Shown: positions 1 through 4,646 of the stretch, one piece after another
Layout of the letters: every line of letters begins with the position of its first letter
Position numbering within the stretch: position 1 is the first letter of the stretch
Assembly: GCA_021782295.1 (NCBI GenBank)
Contig: JAJXVC010000104.1
Coordinates: 1-6,774, forward strand
DNA length: 6,774 bases
From: a bacterium
GTDB taxonomy: Bacteria; Eremiobacterota; Eremiobacteria; Baltobacterales; Baltobacteraceae
Direction of reading: 5' to 3'
The notes under the pieces: generated by a model
What the model saw: the letters and a program-made list of their open reading frames with translations, nothing else
What the model was told of the DNA's origin: nothing
Database searches by the model: none
Position numbers and translations under genes: made by a program

Positions 1-1
1 C

Positions 2-112
2 GACTGCTCCCACCGCAGCGAACCGGGCTGCGCGATACGCGACGCGGTTACGCGCGGCGAGATCGCCGCATCGCGCTACGACAGCTACACGCGCTTCTTA
101 AGCGAACGCTAG
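2..112 (+). CDS. rsgA: RsgA (YjeQ) ribosome-assembly GTPase, C-terminal fragment
   Basis: Only the last 36 codons are visible; the gene enters from the left edge and ends at a TAG at 110-112. The fragment begins [10 protein letters not shown] and continues AIRDAV.RGEI..SRY.SY, which closely matches the C-terminal zinc-binding domain of RsgA (the E. coli protein has a nearly identical C.H....GCAIREAV pattern). Visible residues Cys2, His4 and Cys10 would be three of the four zinc ligands; the first Cys and the circularly permuted GTPase domain lie outside the window. In this family the protein binds the 30S subunit and helps late maturation of the decoding site, with GTP hydrolysis stimulated by the ribosome. 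The reading frame is intact to a normal family end. Identification rests on a short but very characteristic stretch. Confidence 0.85.
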   Translation, partial: DCSHRSEPGCAIRDAVTRGEIAASRYDSYTRFLSER

Positions 113-118
113 CGTTCG
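103..118. repeat. 16-base perfect palindrome over the rsgA stop codon
   Basis: The sequence cgaacgctagcgttcg equals its own reverse complement and spans the TAG of rsgA. It has no loop, so it would make a poor RNA hairpin, and no T-run follows it. It could be a protein-binding site or simply chance in GC-rich DNA. It is followed by a 7-base near-tandem repeat (CTCGCTC, CTCGTTC at 122-135). Confidence 0.5.
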
Positions 119-198
119 GCGCTCGCTCCTCGTTCCTCAGGTGGGGTCGCGTTGTTCGCCTTCGGGGCGAGACACTTCAAGGCATCAACGATGGAGAA

Positions 199-227
199 CG
201 TGCTTCGAAAACTCGAGGGCAAGCACG
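199..227. repeat. Inverted repeat CGTGCTT / AAGCACG
   Basis: Seven-base perfect arms (199-205 and 221-227) are separated by 15 bases. An alternative inner stem pairs 203-208 with 213-218 around an AAAC loop with one G-T wobble. As RNA it could fold into a modest hairpin. There is no T-run after it on the plus strand, so it is not a classical terminator. Confidence 0.35.
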
Positions 228-370
228 ATAACACCAACCAGAAGCCCCCACCTTCCCGTGTAAATTCGCCAAGCCGTGGGGCGACGTACGATAAGGATCC
301 CAAAAATAATCGTCAGAATTACCAAAAGCGCGACAACAACAATGACGTTCATATGCATGCAACATCCTTA

Positions 371-394
371 CAAGAAGTTCGTAGAACTTCCTTG
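371..394. repeat. Strong dyad GAAGTTC-GTA-GAACTTC with extended arms
   Basis: The core gaagttcgtagaacttc (374-390) is a perfect inverted repeat with 7-base arms and a 3-base centre. Allowing one bulged C, the arms extend to 10 pairs: CAAGAAGTTC at 371-380 against GAACTT plus CTTG at 384-394. Such a short-spaced dyad of about 17-24 bases in an AT-richer gap is the usual shape of a binding site for a dimeric repressor, and it could equally form a hairpin in RNA. It sits about 350 bases before the lipoprotein start. No regulator can be assigned. Confidence 0.45.
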
Positions 395-638
395 GTCGTC
401 ACCCCATTGAGTGCGCTACGCGGGTGCTCGGAGTTGCAGCATCGGTTCCGATCTTCTGCTGTCACAGCAATCGCGTGAAGAGATGCGATAGCAACGGCGG
501 TGTCGGTTCTGCAAGAATCTTCACCACGATAGCGATGACGCAACTTTGTTCGTGGAACGTTCACAATTTGGGCGCGAGTTCTTCTCCGCCTTCGTGGTTG
601 CAGATGGTTTATTATTTGAGGCCTTCCTAAAACAGAAA

Positions 639-654
639 CGAATTGAAAAATTCG
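639..654. repeat. Small AT-rich hairpin CGAATT-GAAA-AATTCG
   Basis: Perfect 6-base arms (639-644 and 649-654) flank a GAAA tetraloop, a stable GNRA-type loop in RNA. It lies about 90 bases upstream of the lipoprotein start, in the most AT-rich stretch of the window, so it may lie in the promoter or leader of that gene. No T-run follows it. Confidence 0.35.
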
Positions 655-727
655 AACACTCGTTAAGCAACCTATCCGTTGGTAACACAAGAACATACTA
701 TCCAGCGCATTTTGTGCGATTTCCGCG

Positions 728-734
728 AAAGGAG
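728..734 (+). promoter_or_regulatory. Ribosome binding site that fixes the lipoprotein start
   Basis: AAAGGAG ends 7 bases before a TTG at 742 that is in frame with the long downstream reading frame. This favours the TTG at 742 over the earlier in-frame TTG at 679, which has no comparable site upstream and would put 21 extra polar residues in front of the signal peptide. Confidence 0.75.
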
Positions 735-741
735 TAGTTCT

Positions 742-2814
742 TTGCGTTTTCTTGTGTCCGCGAGGGCCCGTCAAAGGGTTCACTCTCTTTATTTATTGGG
801 TTGTGTCGCTCTCGTGAGCTTCGTGGTCGCTTGTGGCGGCGGAGGCTCTGCCGGATCGAGCGGAGGGTCACCCGCGACGCTCGCAATGGGAAGCGTCCAA
901 TTTACGATTACCGAGCCCTATACTCCCATTCCGTCGACGAGTCGGAGTCCGCAGTTCTCCGTCCCGTCAACAACCCAATCGCTCTCAATCGTTCTCATGC
1001 AGGTCAACGGCTCGCCGCCGCCGAGCCCAGCAAGCGAAACAACAAATCTCGGCTCAAGTGCGCCGGGGTGCACGACGACGGCCACGACATTAACGTGCCA
1101 GGTCACTGCACAGGCGCCGGCAGGCAACGATAAGTTTTCCGTCGTTACGTATTCGCAACCAAATGAATCCGGTAATTTGCTCGGTGCAGGCGCGCTGATC
1201 GTCAACGTGGTCGCGGGGCAGACGGCCCAAGCGCCGGCCACGCTCACGGGTACGGTCACGAACATCGCCGTAACGGTCGTCGGGAGCGTCCCCGAAGGGA
1301 TGGCAACCACGCTTCCGGTTCAGGTCGTGGCAAAGGATAGCAAAGGCTATACGATTATCGGAACGTACGCGAACCCGATTACCCTCGCTGATTCCGATAC
1401 CTCGGGGAGCACGACATTATCGGCGACCTCATTGTCGGCCGCCGCTGGAATAAACCTTGCATACAACGGTGCGCAGATGAGCACACCGGTATCGATCTCG
1501 GCCTCGGCAAACGGCGTTCCCTCAACGTCGATTACCAATGCATCATTCCTTCCGCTCACCACTGCTCCGGCGGTGAATGCAGCAAGTTTGACGTATACGG
1601 AGAGCGATACCTATACAACCGAAACGATCGGGAGCCCGGGGCCCACGCCGACGCCGTCGATTTCCACATATACATATACGACGACATTTTCGACAGGGGC
1701 GACGTACAACGGCACCTCCGGTTTGGTAAAAGCGGAGACCGTATATCCCCAGCCGACCGGATCGCCTGAAATCGATGATGCCTACTATCAATGGGCGCCA
1801 GGACCCGCTGCCGGATCGTGGGCGTTCGGGTTCGTGGGCGAGAATTACACCGCGCAGCAGTATACATCAACGGATGTATGCAGCGCGCCATATTCGGAGC
1901 AATGGGTTGTCCCGCTCCCGCAAAGCTGGGACTACTTCGCAACGACAGATGGCTCATGCACGTTTACGGATACCAGTACCTCCGCAAATCCGTACGTACA
2001 CGCCGGTACCTTCTTTGCCGATGGTTCAGGTTCTTCTACGTACACGTTCCCCGTCAGTACGCCGTACCCAACTGGTAGCGTGTTAGCTTTCGTCCAAAAT
2101 TCCGACGGGACGCTGCTGATAACAAACAATGATGCGTCTAATGGGTCATCGATCGTTGCAGTCGGGACCCCTGCTCCAGGTGCGGCGACGATTCCGTTGG
2201 AGGTGCAGACCTTTCCAGGTGCGCTTCCAAGCCCCGGCACCTCTGGAACTCCGGCGCCTGTAGCGACCAGCGAACCAAATTGGTATAGTACCGCCGGGCT
2301 TCCGAATGGTGTCGTTCCAAGTCCGCTTCAATCAGGTGTCTACACGACGGTCGGATCGACTTCATTGCCGGCGCAATGCCCGATTTCAGCGAGCATTCTC
2401 GGAACATCACCGACGGTTTCGGAGCTCGATTACCTGTATACGCTCTTGGATCCCTCAGGAATGTACAAGACACATACGGATCGTCTGTTTTTCGTAAATG
2501 GACTTGGCGACGTATGTGATCTTTACACCGATTCCGAGTACGATAACTGGAACGAACAGGAAGCGGGATTCCCAGGTGTGACGTACCAGCCGACGACGCT
2601 ATCCGTTACGAGTGGTGCGGACTACATTACCACTACGTCGCTGACGGCATCGATGATCGCTACGAAAAGCTTTGCAGAAGCGCTCCCCGCCGCTTCCCAA
2701 ATGCTCGTTCTCGGCTCGGCGGCCGAACGCGAACGAATGCAAATACAGGCACGCTCCCGGGCGGAGCGGCTTGAGGCTCAGCGTCTCCTTGTACTACACC
2801 ACCGCTTCCACTAA
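742..2814 (+). CDS. Predicted secreted lipoprotein of unknown function with beta-rich repeats
   Basis: The product is 690 residues from the TTG start. Residues 1-30 form a lipoprotein signal peptide: a basic N-terminus (several Arg), the hydrophobic stretch LYLLGCVALVSFVVA, then a lipobox VVAC with the lipidated Cys at 31 and a GGGGSAGSSGGS linker. The protein is therefore expected to be anchored on the outer face of a membrane. Residues about 51-174 look like one beta domain (VPSTTQSLSI motif, a possible disulfide pair at Cys110/Cys119, then APAGNDKFSVVTY). Residues about 175-270 look like a second, Ig-like domain (VQVVAKDSKGYTIIGTYANPITLADSDTSG pattern in part). Residues about 271-655 are Ser/Thr/Pro/Tyr-rich, with a PTPTP linker near 301-305 and aromatic-rich segments, and match no family I recognise. 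The last 30 residues are a charged helical tail (AAERERMQIQARSRAERLEA). I recall similar two-domain lipoproteins from Eremiobacterota genomes, all uncharacterised; this is memory, not a search. The gene stands alone, with a long gap before it and a strong hairpin after it. Lipoprotein status is likely; function is unknown. Confidence 0.85.
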   Translation: MRFLVSARARQRVHSLYLLGCVALVSFVVACGGGGSAGSSGGSPATLAMGSVQFTITEPYTPIPSTSRSPQFSVPSTTQSLSIVLMQVNGSPPPSPASETTNLGSSAPGCTTTATTLTCQVTAQAPAGNDKFSVVTYSQPNESGNLLGAGALIVNVVAGQTAQAPATLTGTVTNIAVTVVGSVPEGMATTLPVQVVAKDSKGYTIIGTYANPITLADSDTSGSTTLSATSLSAAAGINLAYNGAQMSTPVSISASANGVPSTSITNASFLPLTTAPAVNAASLTYTESDTYTTETIGSPGPTPTPSISTYTYTTTFSTGATYNGTSGLVKAETVYPQPTGSPEIDDAYYQWAPGPAAGSWAFGFVGENYTAQQYTSTDVCSAPYSEQWVVPLPQSWDYFATTDGSCTFTDTSTSANPYVHAGTFFADGSGSSTYTFPVSTPYPTGSVLAFVQNSDGTLLITNNDASNGSSIVAVGTPAPGAATIPLEVQTFPGALPSPGTSGTPAPVATSEPNWYSTAGLPNGVVPSPLQSGVYTTVGSTSLPAQCPISASILGTSPTVSELDYLYTLLDPSGMYKTHTDRLFFVNGLGDVCDLYTDSEYDNWNEQEAGFPGVTYQPTTLSVTSGADYITTTSLTASMIATKSFAEALPAASQMLVLGSAAERERMQIQARSRAERLEAQRLLVLHHRFH

Positions 2815-2840
2815 AGCTGGACAACGCCAGTATCTCACCC

Positions 2841-2870
2841 CGAGGGGCTTGCCGAAAGGCAGGCCCCTCG
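2841..2870 (+). terminator. Very stable hairpin after the lipoprotein gene
   Basis: A 13-pair stem (2841-2853 with 2858-2870, all Watson-Crick except one T-G wobble) closes a GAAA tetraloop. It begins 26 bases after the lipoprotein stop codon. The U-tract of a classical intrinsic terminator is missing directly after the stem; only a TTTT occurs at 2880-2883. It may terminate with a poor U-tract, or protect the 3' end of the lipoprotein message. The position at the gene end and before the rpsT promoter favours a terminator role. Confidence 0.7.
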
Positions 2871-2892
2871 CCGCGTCGCTTTTGAAGGTGGG

Positions 2893-2908
2893 TGCGACAT
2901 ATATCGCA
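2893..2908. repeat. Inverted repeat TGCGA-CATATA-TCGCA upstream of rpsT promoter
   Basis: Five-base perfect arms flank a 6-base AT centre, ending 10 bases before the proposed -35 of rpsT. The spacing would suit an operator or upstream activator site, but arms this short can arise by chance. Confidence 0.3.
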
Positions 2909-2918
2909 GGCGCTTGCC

Positions 2919-2947
2919 TAGACCCAGGAGGCCCCATGTGGTATGCT
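2919..2947 (+). promoter_or_regulatory. Likely extended -10 promoter for rpsT
   Basis: TATGCT at 2942-2947 is preceded by TGG, giving the extended -10 form TGnTATnnT. A TAGACC (4 of 6 matches to TTGACA) lies at 2919-2924 with a 17-base spacer. Transcription would start near 2954, leaving a leader of about 48 bases before the rpsT start. The sigma-70-type consensus is assumed to hold in this organism. Confidence 0.5.
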
Positions 2948-2987
2948 CTCCTGCGTTCCCGCACACGCGCTTTTTCCGTTTCAATCT

Positions 2988-2993
2988 AAGGAG
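2988..2993 (+). promoter_or_regulatory. Ribosome binding site of rpsT
   Basis: AAGGAG lies 8 bases before the GTG at 3002 and fixes that codon as the start of S20. Confidence 0.75.
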
Positions 2994-3001
2994 TTTTCGT
3001 A

Positions 3002-3340
3002 GTGCCCAACATCAAGGCGGCCGAGAAGTGGACTCGCCAGTCTGCTACCCGCACGCAGCGCAATAAAGATACCAAGACCCGCCTGAAGAGCGCCTACAAG
3101 AAGGCCGTGGCGGCGAAGGACGAAGCGCTCACCAAAGAGGTCGAGGGCGAGTTCGATCGCGCGGCCAAGCGCGGCATCATTCACCCGAACAAGGCCGCCC
3201 GCAAGAAGTCGCGGCTCGCGAAGGCCGTTAAGGCCGCTGCCGTCGCGCCGGTGAAGGCGACGAAGGCGAAGGCAAAACCCGCGAAGAGCACGGCTGCCAA
3301 GCGCGCCACCGCCGCCAAGAGCAAAGCCGCGAACGCCTAA
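3002..3340 (+). CDS. rpsT: 30S ribosomal protein S20 with Lys/Ala-rich C-terminal extension
   Basis: The product is 112 residues from a GTG start with a good ribosome binding site. It begins MPNIKAAEKW, the usual S20 start (MANIKSAKKR in E. coli), and carries the family's C-terminal signature AAKRGIIHPNKAARKKSRLAK at about residues 54-74, in a fully helical, strongly basic protein. S20 binds 16S rRNA early in 30S assembly. Bacterial S20 is usually about 85-90 residues and the core here ends near residue 80. The remaining 30 or so residues (VKATKAKAKPAKSTAAK and onward) are a low-complexity Lys/Ala/Pro/Thr tail resembling histone H1-like tails. The frame is intact, so the extension is part of the protein. 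It has its own probable promoter, and thrE follows after 21 bases. Confidence 0.95.
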   Translation: MPNIKAAEKWTRQSATRTQRNKDTKTRLKSAYKKAVAAKDEALTKEVEGEFDRAAKRGIIHPNKAARKKSRLAKAVKAAAVAPVKATKAKAKPAKSTAAKRATAAKSKAANA

Positions 3341-3361
3341 CCGGCGTAGCGCAGGCCCATC

Positions 3362-4642
3362 GTGTCGCGACGAATCGATCTCACTCCACCGGAGGATCGT
3401 CGCGACGCGATCCCGGACGACCCCCGAGCAATCTTCCTCACCACGATGGCGCGCGAATTGCACCGCGCCGGGGTCGCCACCGATATCCTCGAGAGTACCG
3501 TCGGCAGCATCGCACATGCGATCGGACTGCCGGTGCAGATCTTCGCTCTCCCCACCTACATCACGCTCGCGATCGGATCGAATCTCCACCAACACGTGGT
3601 GATGTTGCGCGTTGCGCCGGGTACCGTCGATCTCCGCAAGATCGCCATTCTCAACCTCATCTTCGACGATCTCGTCGCCGGAAAGATCGATTTCCGCGCG
3701 GCAAGTGCGTTGCTTTCCGAGATCGATAAACGCTGGCCGCGCCATCACGCGCGCTACGACGTGCCGGCGCTGGCGATGGTCGCCCTCGGCGTCGCGGTGT
3801 TGCTCGGCGGCGGGACGCGCGAAATGATCGTCGCCACGGTGATCGGCGCCTGCGTCGGCGCAATCTCTGCGCTCGGCCGGCGCGTCGCGCTCGTCGGACG
3901 TCTCTTCGAAGTGATCGCGGCGTTCGTCAGCACGATCATCGTCGCGCTGGGAACCCACGTACTCGGCCCTACCAACGTCCTCATCGCGATCGTTGCCGGC
4001 GTCGTCGTTCTGCTTCCCGGTTATTCATTAACGCTCGCGCTCTACGAACTCGCCAACGCGAATCTCGTTGCCGGAACCGCACGGCTAGGGAAAGTGCTTT
4101 CGACGCTGCTTGCACTTGCATGCGGAGCATTGCTCGGTTTCGCCGTCGTCGGCCCATCGCTGCTCAATACCGGGAACGTCGCCACCGAACCGGTTCCCGG
4201 TTACACCTGGTTTATCGCCGCCGCCCTGATGTCGATTGGCCTGGCGATCGATCTAGATGCGCGCATCAAGGATTTTGCCTGGGTCTTCGCATCCTGCGCG
4301 GTCGCGCTGCTGAGCTCGCACGTGCTCGCACTCTCTCCTCTTCATCCGATCGCACCGTTCATCGCGGCGTTCATCTGCGGGATCGTCGCGAGCCTCGCTG
4401 CGCGCTGGCTGCGCGTTCCGCAACCGATCATGCTGGTGCCGGCGCTCTTGGTACTCGTGCCGGGCAGCATCAGTTACGAAAGCGTCCTCTTCGCCTTCCG
4501 CAGTCAAGTCAATATCGCCGTGACCTCGGCGGCAAATGCCGCGATCGCTGCGATCTTGCTCGTCGCGGGGCTGCTGCTCTCGCAGTTGCTCGTGCCGTCA
4601 TCACCGTTGCTCTCCAGCGAGAATCTCGGCCGACTGCGTTAA
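3362..4642 (+). CDS. thrE: ThrE-family threonine/serine exporter (YjjP + YjjB domains fused)
   Basis: The product is 426 residues if the GTG at 3362 is used. An N-terminal soluble part (about 25-130) with LHRAGVATDILESTVGSIAHAIG and a following PTYITLAI is typical of the YjjP/DUF1212 domain. It is followed by about five membrane segments between 134 and 263, including a LLPGYSLTLALYEL motif near 217-230. The second half (about 283-412) has five more hydrophobic segments and a second LVPGSISYES motif near 365-374, typical of the YjjB/ThrE_2 domain. Both halves are on one chain, as in Corynebacterium ThrE, rather than split as in E. coli yjjP/yjjB. The family exports threonine and serine across the inner membrane using the proton gradient; the substrate here is inferred. 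The start is uncertain: the GTG has no clear ribosome binding site, and the ATG at 3446 (Met29) lies just inside the start of the conserved domain. Close spacing to rpsT suggests co-transcription. Confidence 0.85.
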   Translation: MSRRIDLTPPEDRRDAIPDDPRAIFLTTMARELHRAGVATDILESTVGSIAHAIGLPVQIFALPTYITLAIGSNLHQHVVMLRVAPGTVDLRKIAILNLIFDDLVAGKIDFRAASALLSEIDKRWPRHHARYDVPALAMVALGVAVLLGGGTREMIVATVIGACVGAISALGRRVALVGRLFEVIAAFVSTIIVALGTHVLGPTNVLIAIVAGVVVLLPGYSLTLALYELANANLVAGTARLGKVLSTLLALACGALLGFAVVGPSLLNTGNVATEPVPGYTWFIAAALMSIGLAIDLDARIKDFAWVFASCAVALLSSHVLALSPLHPIAPFIAAFICGIVASLAARWLRVPQPIMLVPALLVLVPGSISYESVLFAFRSQVNIAVTSAANAAIAAILLVAGLLLSQLLVPSSPLLSSENLGRLR

Positions 4643-4646
4643 GCGC

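Larger units (their letters stand above)
113..741. other. Long AT-richer intergenic region with several short dyads
   Basis: No gene is supported in these 629 bases. Open frames exist on both strands, but their translations have no recognisable family features, are rich in Arg/Ser/Cys or Asn, and lack well-placed ribosome binding sites. The GC content falls sharply: by hand count 601-660 has 20 G/C of 60, against 43 of 60 at 5941-6000 inside priA. The region carries several dyads: a small stem at 156-170 (TCGCC/GGCGA), 199-227 (CGTGCTT/AAGCACG), 371-394, 441-452 (ATCGG/CCGAT), 458-468 (GCTG/CAGC) and 639-654. It must contain the promoter of the lipoprotein gene, but no -35/-10 pair with good spacing could be picked out. 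It may hold a small RNA, a long leader, or remains of a decayed gene; none of these can be shown from the sequence alone. Confidence 0.6.

Noticed and set aside
152..478. Plus-strand open frame of 108 codons in the gap after rsgA
   Set aside because: It needs a TTG start without a ribosome binding site, the composition is erratic (Asn/Lys-rich then Ser/Arg-rich), and no family pattern is seen.
679..701. Possible promoter TTGGTA ... TACTAT before the lipoprotein
   Set aside because: The spacer is only about 11 bases, far from the usual 16-18, so it is not a credible sigma-70-type promoter.
679..741. Earlier in-frame TTG start for the lipoprotein
   Set aside because: It has no ribosome binding site and would place a polar segment before a normal signal peptide; the TTG at 742 has AAAGGAG at 7 bases.
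349..783. Minus-strand open frame of 144 codons covering most of the gap
   Set aside because: It overlaps the signal-peptide coding start of the lipoprotein, is Arg/Thr-rich with scattered Cys, and shows no domain or signal features.
2981..3958. Long minus-strand open frame (325 codons) opposite rpsT and thrE
   Set aside because: It is very rich in Arg, Asp, Glu and His and lies wholly opposite two recognised genes; such frames are common shadows in GC-rich DNA.
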